The notes under the pieces were generated by a model. It saw only the letters and a list, made by a program, of their open reading frames with translations, had not been told where the DNA came from and searched no databases. DNA of 64,000 bases from Aureococcus anophagefferens (lineage: Eukaryota; Sar; Pelagophyceae; Pelagomonadales; Pelagomonadaceae), in NCBI RefSeq assembly GCF_000186865.1, contig NW_008705561.1, positions 1,133,559 through 1,197,558 on the forward strand, given 5' to 3'. How positions within the stretch are numbered: position 1 is the first letter of the stretch; the number at the start of each line of letters is the position of its first letter. Shown one piece after another: positions 28,967-39,184 of this stretch. Position numbers and translations under genes: made by a program.

Positions 28967-31900
28967 TCAGGACGCCATGATGAGCGGCCTCCGCTTCGGC
29001 GCGCCGTCGTCGTCGCCCTGCTCCGCGTCGGTGTCGCGGAGGAGCTTGAAGGAGCCGCAGCCCAGCGGGATGGGGATGCCCATGATGATGCACTCGGACA
29101 CGCCGACGATGTTGTCGCGGCGGCCGTGGGCCGCGGCGTCGAAGAGGTGGTCCGTCGTCCGCTCGAAGGACGCCAGCATGAGCACGCTCTCGCGCATCTT
29201 CGACACGCCGAAGCGCGTGATGCCGAGGACGACGCCCTTGAAGGTCATGACGTCGCTGAGGAGCATGAGGTGGCGCGCGTCGATGCCGATGCCGTAGGCC
29301 GACATGATGTAGGTGATCTCGTTGGCGATCGTCGACCGCGCAGCCTCGATGCCCAAAACCGCCTCGATCTCCGCGACGTGGTTCGTCGTCGTCCGCCGGC
29401 CGTCGACGCCCGGCGTGCCCATGACGTCCGCCAGCCCGTAGCCCTCCACGAGCAGGTGGTAGGTCGCCGGCGACGACCCCTCGTCCTCGTTGACGACCGC
29501 GCGGTTGATCGACGACACGCCGCCGACGACGATCGACGGCAGCGCCGATTTCAGCGCCTGCATGGCGAAGTAGGTGCGGTCGTCGCTGAGCATGTCGCGC
29601 TGGTCCACGGGGTCGACGTCCTCGTCGGAGTCGTCGCGGGGCTTGGCCTTCTTGGCCTTCTTGCCGCGCGCGCCGCGCGCGGGCGGGCCCGGCGGCTTCT
29701 TCGCGCCCCGGAGCGCGCCGCCGCCGCCCGCGAAGGACCGCGTCGCGTCGTCGTCGGGCAGCTCCACCCGGAAGACGTTGCGGTGGTTCGGGTTCAAAAG
29801 CACGTGCTCGTTCTTGAGCGCGCGGATCACCGGCGGCGCGCGGCCCGACGCCATGACCGCCTGCAGCACGCGCTTCCGCGCGGCCGCGGCGTCCACGTCC
29901 AGGTGCAGGTCGGCGATGAGCGTCGCGTCGAGCTCGACGGACACGTAGCAGGACCGGGGCCCGTAGACCTCCTTCATGGACTTGCAGATCTCGCCGAGCG
30001 TCGTCTTCTCCAGACGCGCCTTCACGACGCGCGCGGCCGTCGTGGAGGAAGGATTGTCGAGGTGCGCCGTGATGATGGGCGTCGAGATGTTCTTGGAGGC
30101 ATTAATAATCTCCGTGAGCCGCGGCACGCCCAGGGTGACGTTCATGGACGCGACGCCCGCGAAGTGGAACGTCTTGAGCGTCATCTGCGTGCCCGGCTCC
30201 GAGATGCACTGCGCGCCGATCGCGCCGACGGCCTCGCCCGGCTCGACGACGCCGCGCGTGTACTTGTCGAGGGCGCCGGCCTGGAAGCGGTCGAGGTCGC
30301 CCTGGGACAGGGCGACGTCGTCGAAGAGCCGCGCGAGCGCCGCGTCGCCGCAGTGGTCCTTCATCTGGAGCTCGCGGTCGGCCATGCGCTCGCTCAGGTC
30401 CCGCAGGAAGCCCGCCGCGTCGCCGCGGAACTTGGCGGCGAGGGGCCCCAGCCGCCCGAAGGGCCCGGCGTCGCCGGCGCCGCAGGCCTCGGCGACGGCC
30501 GCGACGGCCGCGGCGTCGAGGTCGCGCGGCGCCCGCGACGAGAGCGCGGCGTCGTCGTGGCGCACGCGGTGCAGCAGCCGGCCGAAGTCCACGGGCATGG
30601 AGTCGCCCGTCTCCATCTTCACGGGGTCCAGGCCGTCGTCGCCGTAGGTGAACTGGACGATGTTCTTCTCCGAGTTCCGCACCGTGCCGTCGTAGCCCAC
30701 GGACAGGTCCTCGAGCGCCTTCATGAGCCGCCGCGCCATGTAGCCCGTCTGCGCCGTCTTCACGGCCGTGTCCACCAGACCCTCGCGGCCGCCCATGGTG
30801 TGGAAGAAGAACTCCGTCGCCGTCAGCCCGCTGTAGAAGGAGTTGGCGACGAAGCCGCGCGCGCCGGGGCTCAGCTCGCCGACCTCGAAGTGCGGCAGCG
30901 TCCGCTGCACGAAGCCGTTCTGGATGCGCTTGCCGTCGACGGCCTGCTGGCCGAGGCAGGCGATCATCTGGGACACGTTGATCGCCGACCCCTTGGAGCC
31001 GCACTCGGCCATGATCCGGGGCGAGTTCGACCGCGGGAGGTCGCGCGTCATGAGGTTCTTGCCCGCCTGCTCCCGGACCTTGCCCAGGAGGCCCGTGAGC
31101 TCCGCCTCGAGGGACTGGAGCGCGTCGCAGCCCGGCTGGAGCGCGAGGGACCCGGACTCGTAGGCCTCGATCTTGCGCCGCGCCTCCGCGTGGCCCTCCT
31201 CGAGGAGCTGCGCCTTGAGCGCGAGGACGGCGTCGGACGGCGTCACGTCGTCGATGCCGATGGAGAAGCCCTTGTGGTAGCCGAGGTAGCGCGCCGACAG
31301 CTTCGCGAGGCGGTTCATGAACGTCGCCGCCGCCGCGGGGCCGTGCTCGCGGTACAGCTCGTAGACGAGGCCCTTCTTCGAGCCGTCGCCGACGGTCTTC
31401 TTCGCGATGTTGCCGCAGAGCAGCGACGACCGCCGGAAGAGCACGTAGCCGTCCATGGGGCACATGGTCTCGATGCCCGAGCCCGTGTAGTTGCGCTCGG
31501 CGCACTCGAAGGACACGCAGGGCCACGCGCCGCCGTTTTCGGGCTTCGCCGCGACCGTCGGCCGCACGATCAACGAGAAGAGCTGCTTGCCCGTCCAGAG
31601 CCGCACGGGCTTGAGGATCGCCGGCGGCGGCACGTCGACGCGCTCTAAAGCGTCGCCCACGTAGGCCGCCAGAGCGCAGAAGGCGTCGCGGTCGAAGAAG
31701 ACGTCGCGCTGCGTCACGAGGAACGACGCGGTCACGAAGTCCTGCGTCGCGGCCACCAACGGCTCGCCGTTGCGCGGCGTGCAGATGTTCGTCGCCACGT
31801 TCATGAGCGCCGACGCCTCGGCGCGCGCCTCCTCGGTCTGCGGCAGGTGCATGTTCATCTCGTCGCCGTCGAAGTCGGCGTTGTACGGCGCGCAGACGCA

Positions 31901-34128
31901 CCTGTGTGGAATTCAAATCTTCAACCCGACTTCAATGTGCGCATATGCGACAGTTTCGACGCAAGCTCTTCGGCTGTGCTTCGAGAACTCGACGAGAGCG
32001 ATCGATCCGTCCAAAAATCAGCCGAATCGACTTCGATTTGACCGAGCTAGAGAATTCTCAAGTTTGGTCAGGACCACCCAAACCAGTGGTTGGTTTCCAC
32101 ACAGAGACGCACTCGTTGAAGCGGAACGTGCGCCAGGGCATGACCTTGACCTCGTGGGACATGATGGAGAGCTTGTGGAGCGAGGGCTGGCGGTTGAAGA
32201 GGACGACGTCGCCGTCCTGCATGTGGCGCTCGACGACGTCGCCGACGCGGAGCTCCTTGGCGATGCGCGCGCGGTCGCCGTAGAGCAGGCTCTTCTTGAA
32301 GGGCGGCCGGTCGCCGGCGCCCGGGTCGTCGTGGTTCGCGATCTCGACGTAGTTGGCGCCGGGCCACTGCTTCTGGCCGGCGACGACGAGCTTCTGGAGC
32401 TTCTCCAGGTTCAGCGCGTTCACCTTCTCCGGGTACGTCATGATCTTCGCGACCTCCTGCGGCACGCCGACCTGGTCCACGCGCAAGTTCGGGTCCGGCG
32501 AGATGACCGTGCGCGCGGAGAAGTCGACGCGCTTGCCGCTCAGGTTGCCCCGGAAGCGGCCGCTCTTGCCCTTGAGGCGCTGGCAGAGGCCGCGGATCGG
32601 CTTCGCCGCGGGCGCGTTCCGCGGCTGGAGGCCCGGCACCTCGCCGTTGAGGTAGAGCGCGACCTGGACCTGGAGGAAGTTCCAGCCCTCGACGATCATC
32701 TTCATGGACCCGCCCTTGCGGATGGCCTGGCGCAGCGCGCTGTTGACGTCGATGATCTCCTGGAGCTTGATCGTGAGGTCGTCCTCGTTGCTGCCGCCGC
32801 CGCCGGGCGAGTCGACGGCGACGCTCGGCCGGATGGGCGTCGGCGGGACGAGGAGCGTCTTGAGGACCAAATTCTCCGGCCGGCCCACGCGCGGGTCGAT
32901 CCAGAGCAGGTCGCAGTCGTCGTCGCTGATCTTCTCGAGGATCGCGCGGACGTCCACCGGCGACAGCACCGTCGGCGGCGCCTTCGTCGCCGTCGCCGAC
33001 GTCGGCACGCTCTTCTCCTCGGCCTCGAGGCGCCGCTTCTTCTCCGTGTCGCCGCCGCAGCCCAGGGCGTTGCGCAGGTCCGCGGACGCGCCGAGCGCCG
33101 ACTCCAACGACTCCGCGTACGCCGAGAACTCGTCGTCGTCGAGCAGGTCCTCGCGCTTCACGCCGCGCCACTTCTCGTGGGACAGCTTCAGGGCCCCGGC
33201 CCCGGCGACCTTGCGCACGGGGCCGTTGCGCGCGCCGCAGTAGGGGCACTTGGACGCGGCCTTGCAGCGGTCGACCTGCGCGGGACGAGCGCGCGAACTC
33301 CCAAAGGCGCCGCGCTCGGCCGTTTTCAACTCGTTTCGGCCCATGCGTGGACGGGCGATCGTCGCTCGGAGCGCGCTCGACGCCGTTTCCCGGAACGCGC
33401 GCGCGCGCCACGCTCGCGTCGAAGCGACGTCGCACGCGGCGCCGCGGCCGACGACGCGCTTGTAGAGCGCCTGTTTTCGGAGCGCGTCCGCGCGCGGGTC
33501 CCGCATGCGCCGCAGGAGCGTCGTCCGCTCCTGGGGGTGCACGAGGGCCCGCGAGCACTCCTTGCAGACGCACTGCAGGATCGTGAGCACGTGCTTGAAG
33601 TAGCCGACGTGGAACACGGGCAGCTCGAGGCGGACGACGCCGAAGTGGCCCGCGCACCTATGGGATGGAAAGAAAGGAGTCGCGACAAAAAGCGTCGTCG
33701 GTCTCAGAGAGGACGCCGGCGCCGCGCTGGTCGACCCGCTTGTGGCACGTCGCGCACGCGGTCTGCTTGTTCGCCGCTCCGAGCCGGAGGTCGAGGCAGC
33801 CGTTCGGCGCGGGCTTGCGGCTCGGCAGCGTGTAGAGCTCGCGGTTGTTGCACTCGAACTCCGCGAGGCTCTCCATCTCCTCCGGCGACAGCAGGCCGAA
33901 GACGACCTCCTTGATGCGCTTCCCGCCCGCGGCGCTCGACGTCTCGACGAGCTGGCAGGTGCGCTTCGACATGGCGCCGCCGTCCGCGTCGTCGCCGTCG
34001 CCGCTGGGCGCGGGCGCCGCCTCCTTGTCGCGCGTCGCTTTCGGGCACGCCCGCGGCGCGCCGCTTCGGGACTGAACCTGCGCGGCGGCACCACCAGAGC
34101 CTCTCGAGGCTGCCTCGCCCGCGTCCAT
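28967..34128 (-). CDS. POLR3A: DNA-directed RNA polymerase III largest subunit (RPC1)
   Basis: Exons 34128-33728, 33657-33453, 33275-32113 and 31901-28967 encode 1567 residues (1515 from the ATG at 33972, where family similarity starts). Splicing restores the N-terminal zinc site (CATCHKRVDQCAGHFG), a second zinc site (CPYCGARNG), and FNECVCAPYNADFDGDEMN with the three catalytic Asp that hold the active-site Mg. The PQTEEARAEA segment after it and the bridge-helix/trigger-loop regions (PGEAVGAIGAQCISEPGTQMTL) match the Pol III rather than the Pol II subunit, and there is no heptad CTD. It transcribes tRNA and 5S rRNA. Two introns are introners (31902-32112 and 33276-33452); the third (33658-33727, 70 nt) has a GCGCGG donor. 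It is head to head with UBE2K, about 180 bp apart. A Gly/Lys-rich insert lies near 29600-29750. Confidence 0.95.
31902..32112 (-). mobile_element. Introner, family B (211-nt intron in POLR3A, GT-AG)
   Basis: In sense orientation the 8-mer GTGCGTCT precedes the element and recurs right after the CAG acceptor (plus-strand copies 32105-32112 and 31894-31901). Both ends carry the inverted repeat CTGTGTGGAA. The interior shares the TCGGCTGATTTTTGGACG core with families B and C. Inserted in the codons just before the catalytic NADFDGD motif. Confidence 0.93.
33276..33452 (-). mobile_element. Introner, family C, inverted and GC-worn (177-nt intron in POLR3A)
   Basis: Target repeats GTCGGCCG and GTCGACCG agree at 7 of 8 positions. 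Read on the + strand, the interior aligns with the introner at 50973 (CGGCCGTTT-CAACTCGTTTCGG, GGACGGGCGATCGTC, TTTCCCGGAACGCGCGCGCG). Relative to the gene it is therefore inverted, and the revcomp of its left end supplies GCGCAG. AT positions have shifted towards GC. Confidence 0.85.
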
Positions 34129-34308
34129 TGCTTGAGGTTTGCGCCGTCTTTGCCACAAGCAAGGCGCTTTTGTGGCAGCAGCAGCCTAGTGTGCCCCTCG
34201 TCGTCTCGGAGCGCGCCGCCGAGGTGACCCCACGCACCCCTCGTCGTCTCGGAGCGCGCCGCCGGGCGACCCCACGCCGCGGGGAGCCCGCGAGCCCGGT
34301 GCGCAGCC

Positions 34309-35036
34309 ATGGCCTTCGACCGAGGGCGGCTCAAGAAGGAGCTGACCGAGCTCACGCGCGATACGAAGTCGGGCGTCACGGTGGAGGTGAAGTCGTCGGA
34401 CATGATGGAGCTCGAGGGCGTCATCACGGGGCCCGAGGGCACGCCCTACGAGGGCGGCGCGCGGCCGCGCCGAAACCGCCGCCGCGGCCGATGCGCCGTT
34501 GACCCCGTTCTCCCTAGGCACGTACCAGATCGGCATCACGATCCCGTCGGGCTACCCCTTCGAGCCGCCGAAGATGAAGCGCGTCCGCCGGCGCCCCCCC
34601 TGGCTTCCGCGCGCGCGCGCGGCCGTCGGCTCCGTCGACGCGCTCTTTCTCTAGGTTCCTCACGAAAATCTGGCACCCGAACATCTCGTCGCAGACGGGC
34701 GCTATCTGCCTCGACATCCTCAAGGACCAGTGGTCGCCGGCGCTGACGATCAAGACGGCGCTCCTGAGCCTCCAGGCGCTGCTGTGCTCGCCCGAGCCGG
34801 ACGACCCGCAGGACGCGCAGGTCGCGCAGATGTACCTCAACGAGCCCGACACCTTTAAACAGACGGCCAAGTTCTGGACCGAGACCTACGCGCGCCCAAA
34901 GGAGGCCGGCGCCGAGGACGCGGCCGTCGCGCGCCTCGTCGAGATGGGGTTCTCGCGCGAGCAGGTCGTCAAGGCCCTCGCGGACGCCAAGGGCGACGAG
35001 AACGAGGCCGTCACCGCACTCCTCTCGGGCGCCTAG
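34309..35036 (+). CDS. UBE2K: Ubiquitin-conjugating enzyme E2, UBE2K/Ubc1 type with UBA domain
   Basis: Exons 34309-34456, 34518-34578 and 34655-35036 encode 196 residues, matching the ~200-residue E2-25K family. Both introns (61 and 76 nt) have GCGCG donors, and no phase-compatible GT donor exists. Splicing gives [19 protein letters not shown] and [16 protein letters not shown] without gaps. The UBC fold contains the HPN motif and the active Cys in [21 protein letters not shown]-terminal UBA domain ([19 protein letters not shown]) is the hallmark of UBE2K/Ubc1, which builds Lys48 chains. Head to head with POLR3A; the shared upstream region is short (about 180 bp). Confidence 0.94.
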
Positions 35037-35239
35037 GCGCCGCGGTGGCGGCCCACCGGCGCGCGCGGCGGCCCCGCGGTCGTCCCGCGCGTTCGTCCCC
35101 CGCGGGGAGGCGCCGCGCGCGCTCGTTACTCTCCAGTCTCTGTATCGGGTTTGTCATATGCCCGCACCAGGCTGGCGCACGAAGTTCCGCCATTCTCTCG
35201 AGCAGGTTCTCCGCACGGGTCCGATCGGGGAAGTTACCA

Positions 35240-35578
35240 CTACAAGCCAAAGGGCCGCGCGCCGCCGGCGAGCCCCGCGATCATGATCGCGATGGGGAAC
35301 GCGCCGAGGAGCGCGAAGAAGACGGCGACGCTGTCCTTCTCGAGGGCGTCCCCCGGCGGCGCGACGGACTGCTTGGCCTCGGCGCGCGCCGCGAGGTCCG
35401 CGTCGCCGTCTTTGAGGTCGGCCTCGGACAGCGGCGACACGCCGACCATCGTGTCGAGCGCGTCGAGGATCTCGTCAAAGGGGTTCTTGTAGACGCGCAG
35501 GGAGGCGCGTTGTCGGTAGGGCGGCGGCGCGAAGGCGAGCGCGGACGTAGCGACCAGGAGCAGCAGGAAGCGCCGCAT
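35240..35578 (-). CDS. Small plastid-type membrane protein
   Basis: A 112-residue protein. The N-terminus is a signal peptide ending ALAFAPPPYRQ, a good match to the heterokont plastid motif (A-x-A-F-A-P) that routes proteins through the ER to the plastid. The middle is acidic (DEILDALDTMVGVSPLSEADL), and a single C-terminal hydrophobic helix (VAVFFALLGAFPIAIMIAGLA) suggests a thylakoid or envelope protein. I do not recognise the family. It is convergent with UBE2K and divergent from the EF-hand protein gene. Confidence 0.7.
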   Translation of the reverse strand: MRRFLLLLVATSALAFAPPPYRQRASLRVYKNPFDEILDALDTMVGVSPLSEADLKDGDADLAARAEAKQSVAPPGDALEKDSVAVFFALLGAFPIAIMIAGLAGGARPFGL

Positions 35579-35676
35579 GATAGCGATGCTCGAAGATGCG
35601 AGAGCTGCAGCGGCGGGCTCGTTGATAGCGATGCTCGAGGGTGTCCCAGCGATGCGAGAGCTGCAGCGGCGGGCTC
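35577..35676. repeat. Imperfect direct duplication between divergent plastid-type genes
   Basis: ATGATAGCGATGCTCGA (35577-) recurs as TTGATAGCGATGCTCGA (35622-), and GATGCGAGAGCTGCAGCGGC followed by GGGCTC occurs twice (from about 35595 and 35651). The copies differ by a short insertion, so this is a diverged tandem duplication in the shared 5' region. Confidence 0.7.
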
Positions 35677-35758
35677 TAGTGGCGTCCGCACGGCGCCAGC
35701 GGCGGCGTCGAGGCCGGCGTCGGGCTCTCGTTGATGTCGCATTGCAGTTTTCGAGAGC

Positions 35759-36595
35759 ATGGGCTTGCTTTTACCGCAGATCGCGGTGCTTTGTGCAAGC
35801 GCTACCGCGCTGCAGGTGATGCAAATCGCAGCGCTCGGCGCCGGCGCGACCGCGCTGCAACTGCCGCGCCGCAATTTCCTCGGCGCCACCGCCGCCACGG
35901 TTGCGGCGCCGCGCATCGCAGCGGCCGCGGAGCTCGAGATTCCGAGCGCCGTCGCGCCGAGCTGGACCTTGCTCATACCCATCGTCGAGCTCGATGCGGC
36001 CGTGGCGCGCTGGACCGTCGACGTCGGCGCGAAATCGACGTCGTCCGTCGCGTCGGCCCTCGAGCTGCTCAACAAGGGCGGCATATTGAGCAGCAAGAAC
36101 TTCTACCTTGGCGTCGGCACGAAGTACGCCACATCGTTAGTCTACGACGACTTCGACAAGAAGCTCGTCGAGCAGGACAAGAACGCGCGCGTGAGCGACA
36201 TGGTCCTCGCCGCGCGCGCGCTCGACGCGGCGAGGAAGACGTTGGCGTCCGAGTTCCCGTCGTCGGCGGCCAAGGACCTCCGCGCCGCGTCGGACCAGCT
36301 CGGCGACTTCCTCGCGCGCGCGCCGCGCAAGGATGTGGAGAAAGCGCGCAACGCGCTTGCGAGCCTCGTGGCCGCGGACGCGAACGGCGACGGCCAGGTC
36401 GACGACGCCGAGTTCTACAAGGCCGGCGCGCTGTCGACCGAGGAGCAGCTCGCCGCGACGTGGGGGGTCTGGGGCACGACCCTCTTCTCCAAGGACCTCC
36501 GACCGGCGTCGCCGGACACGGTCCTCCTCACCATCAAGACGCCGCCGCCGGTGCCCGACTACCTCAAGCGCGCCATCGCGCGGTCCGAGTACTAA
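35759..36595 (+). CDS. Plastid/thylakoid-lumen-type protein with EF-hand
   Basis: A 278-residue protein with no intron. The N-terminus has a hydrophobic signal (MGLLLPQIAVLCASATALQ) followed by a twin-arginine-like signal (PRRNFLGATAATVAAPRIAAAA). This layout routes proteins across the plastid membranes and then by Tat into the thylakoid lumen. The mature part is helical (KNARVSDMVLAARALDAARK, KARNALASLVAAD) with one canonical EF-hand loop, DANGDGQVDDAEF, so it probably binds Ca. The helical lumenal part loosely recalls PsbQ-like proteins, but this is not established. It ends about 240 bp before the helicase. Confidence 0.7.
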   Translation: MGLLLPQIAVLCASATALQVMQIAALGAGATALQLPRRNFLGATAATVAAPRIAAAAELEIPSAVAPSWTLLIPIVELDAAVARWTVDVGAKSTSSVASALELLNKGGILSSKNFYLGVGTKYATSLVYDDFDKKLVEQDKNARVSDMVLAARALDAARKTLASEFPSSAAKDLRAASDQLGDFLARAPRKDVEKARNALASLVAADANGDGQVDDAEFYKAGALSTEEQLAATWGVWGTTLFSKDLRPASPDTVLLTIKTPPPVPDYLKRAIARSEY

Positions 36596-36831
36596 AAGTG
36601 GGGCGCAGCTTCCTTGACGCCGGGCGCATCTATCGCTGCTCCGAAACTGCGCCCACCTCCGCTTAGGCGCTGGGAAAGGAACACTGCCTAAGACCGCCGG
36701 CCAGGCCCCTCTCAAACAGGAATTGAAACTGCAACAGCGCGGTTGAGACGACGATGCTGTCAACATTGCCCAACCTCAGGCTGTGAGGCCGCAATGGACC
36801 TGACGCGGCAGCTCTGCAGCCACCACAAACG

Positions 36832-39184
36832 ATGAGGCTCGCAATCCTGCTCAGCGCGCTCCTGCAGCAATCGCAGCCATTGCAAACGCGGCCGTCGCTG
36901 CGCCGCGCCACGCGCTTGCACGCGCGCGAGGACGCCTACGCGAGCTACTGGGACGAGCTGCTGCTGAAGGAGTACCGCGAGGCCGCCGCGGAGCTGCGGT
37001 CGCGGCGCCAGACGTGGTCGCGGAAGCGGCTCGAGGACAGCGGCGACTCGGTCTTCGGCGCGGCGACGCCGGAGACGGAGCTCTTCGGCGACAAGATCGT
37101 GCGCGTGACGCGGCGGAGCGGCCGCGACGGCCGGCTGCGCGACCGGTTCCGCCGCGGCGACGTGCTGCTGCTGAGCCCCGAGGACCGCGCGCCGCGCGAC
37201 CGCCAGTTCCTCCCGCGCGACGTCGTCGTCGTCGACGCGGGCGCCGACTGGCTCGCCGTCGGCGCCGGCGCGCGGTGGCCGAAAGGCGTCTGGGAGTCGC
37301 GGCGGCGGCCGGGGTCCTGCGCCGTGCGCCTCGACCGCGCCGCGCCGCGCGCGCCCCTCGAGGCGCAGCGCGACGCCCTCGCGCGCGTCGCCGCGGGCGC
37401 GGCGGGCGAGGCCGCCGCGCTCCTCGCGCGGACGTTCGGCGGGTCCGCGGAGGCGCTCGACGCGCCGCCGGCCCGCTTCCGCGACGGCGCGCGGCTCGAG
37501 TTCGCCGGCGTCCCCGGCGGCGTGACCGCGCCGTCGCTCGAGATCGCCGCGCTGAACGCGATCGGCGGCGCCAAGGACGACGCGGGCGGCTTCGAGCCGA
37601 ACGCGTCCCAGGAGGACGCGATCGCCTGGGCGCTCGCGCGCAGCGTGTCGCTGATCCGCGGGCCGCCGGGCACGGGCAAGACGCGCTGCGCGAGCCTCCT
37701 CGTCTCCTCGGCGCTGCGCCTCGGCGACGGCGGCGCGGCGCCGCGCGTCCTGGCGGTGTGCCACTCGAACGGCGCCGCGGACGTTTTGCTCGCGGCGCTC
37801 GTCGCCGTGGGCGTCCCCGCGATCCGCGCGGGCCGGCCGGCGTCCGTCGCGCCGGAGGCGCGGCGCCACACGGTCGTGGCCCTCGCCGAGCGGCACCCCG
37901 AGGTGTCCGCGCTCCGGGAACGCGCGCGGAACGCGACGCTCAAGCCGCACGTGCGCTCCGCGGCCGCCGCGGACGCGCGAAAGGTCGTCGACGAGGTCCG
38001 CGAGGCGCTCTCGCGCAACGCGCCGGTGGTCGTCGCGTCCTGCGTCGGCCGGCGTCCTGCAACCGTGACGATTTTCGAGAGATTTGGACCGCAGGAACGA
38101 TGCAAAATCGTCACGGTAGCACTTCGTAGGCGTCGGCGCGCACCAGCTCATCGAGGCGTCGTCGGGCGAGTTCTCTTTGGTCGTCGTCGACGAGGCCGCG
38201 CAGACGACGGAGCCCGCGGTCCTCTGCGCTTTGGCCGCGGCCAAGGCGGACCAGATCGTCTTCGTCGGCGACACGAAGCAGCTGCCGCCGACGGTCGTCT
38301 CCGAGGACGCGGCGCTCCGGCGGGCGCTCGCGACGTCGCCCATGTCCGCGGCCAGCGTCCTGTGGCCGTGACGATTTTCGAGAGATTTGGAGTGGGAAAA
38401 CAATGAGAAATCGTCACCGTCATGCTTGGTAGGCAGCGGCTCGAGGCCGCGGGGCTGCCGCTGAAGACGCTCCGGGTCCAGTATACGGCGTCGAGCGACA
38501 GGAGTGCTTTTTCTCGTGAATTTCGCCTGAAGATGTGAAGAAATCCGACCCCGTCGCACTTGGTAGGTCCAGTACCGCATGCCGCCGGCGCTCGTCGAGC
38601 ACCCGTCGAACTACTTCTACGAGGGCCTCGTCGCCTGCGCCGACGACCGCCGCGAGGGCGAGGCGCCGCCCGCGGGCTTCCCCTGGCCGGGCGGCCTGCC
38701 GCTCGCCTTCGTCGACGTGAGGGCGGAGGAGACGAAGCGCGCGTCCGGCGGCGTGACGAACGCGCGCGAGGCCGAGCTCGTCGCGGCGGTCGTCGCGGGC
38801 GTCCTCGAGGCGGGCGAGCTCGGGCCCCGCGATCTGGTCGTGATCTCGCCCTACAACCGCCAGTGCGACGCCGTGCGCGGCGCGCTCGCGCGGCGCGGCG
38901 TCTACGACGTCCGCGTCGGCACGGTCGACGCCTTCCAGGGGCAGGAGACGCAGCTCGTGGTTTTTACGGCGACGCGGTCGAACCCGCGCGGGGACCTCGG
39001 CTTTCTGCGCGATCCGCGGCGCCTGAACGTGGCCATCACGCGCGCGAAGCGCGGCCTCGTCCTCGTCGGCGACGCGGCGACGCTGTCGAACTCCCGGCAC
39101 TGGCGCGCGCTCGTGGACTCGTGCCGCGACCGCGGCGCGTGGGTCGACGGAGATGCGGCGTTCCCCGAGCTGGAGTTATGCTAG
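36832..39184 (+). CDS. SF1 DNA/RNA helicase, IGHMBP2/UPF1-like
   Basis: Exons 36832-38041, 38130-38343, 38433-38475 and 38567-39184 encode 694 residues. All three introns are introners, clustered in 525 bp. Helicase motifs in order: Q-like NASQEDAI, Walker A GPPGTGKT, motif Ia CHSNGAADVL, motif II VDEAAQ (DEAA), motif III GDTKQLPP, VQYRMPP, motif V TVDAFQGQET and motif VI NVAITRAKR. This is the UPF1-like SF1B group, which moves 5' to 3' on DNA or RNA. Removing the introns rebuilds ASCVGAHQL, SPMQRLEAAG and LRVQYRM. The N-terminus (MRLAILLSALLQQSQPLQTR) may be an organelle signal; no R3H or zinc finger is present. Its stop overlaps the APS kinase stop inside one CTAG. Confidence 0.92.
38042..38129 (+). 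mobile_element. Introner, family A (88-nt intron in helicase, GC-AG)
   Basis: Target repeat GCGTCGGC at 38042-38049 and 38130-38137. Contains a perfect 11-bp inverted repeat, GTGACGATTTT (38065-38075) and AAAATCGTCAC (38104-38114), which can fold the intron into a hairpin. Acceptor CTTCGTAG. It joins ASC to VGAHQL in frame. Confidence 0.94.
38344..38432 (+). mobile_element. Introner, family A (89-nt intron in helicase, GT-AG)
   Basis: The interior matches family A (GTGACGATTTTCGAGAG and AAATCGTCACCGT, ending GCTTGGTAG). The expected duplication has decayed: TCCGCGGC upstream against GCAGCGGC downstream. The donor at 38344 gives SPMQRL and the usual 89-nt length. The alternative donor at 38362 would give SAASVLQRL. 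Confidence 0.8.
38476..38566 (+). mobile_element. Introner-like insertion with different interior (91-nt intron in helicase)
   Basis: Perfect 8-bp target repeat GTCCAGTA at 38476-38483 and 38567-38574, and the end CGCACTTGGTAG resembles family A. The middle (GAGTGCTTTTTCTCGTG, GAAGATGTGAAGAAATCC) matches none of the other copies. It restores LRVQYRM. Confidence 0.88.

Noticed and set aside
38362..38432. Alternative 71-nt intron in the helicase starting at the GT at 38362
   Set aside because: It would give SAASVLQRL, which is acceptable, but the 89-nt version fits family A length and the position of the (decayed) target repeat and gives SPMQRL with correct helicase spacing. Kept only as an alternative.
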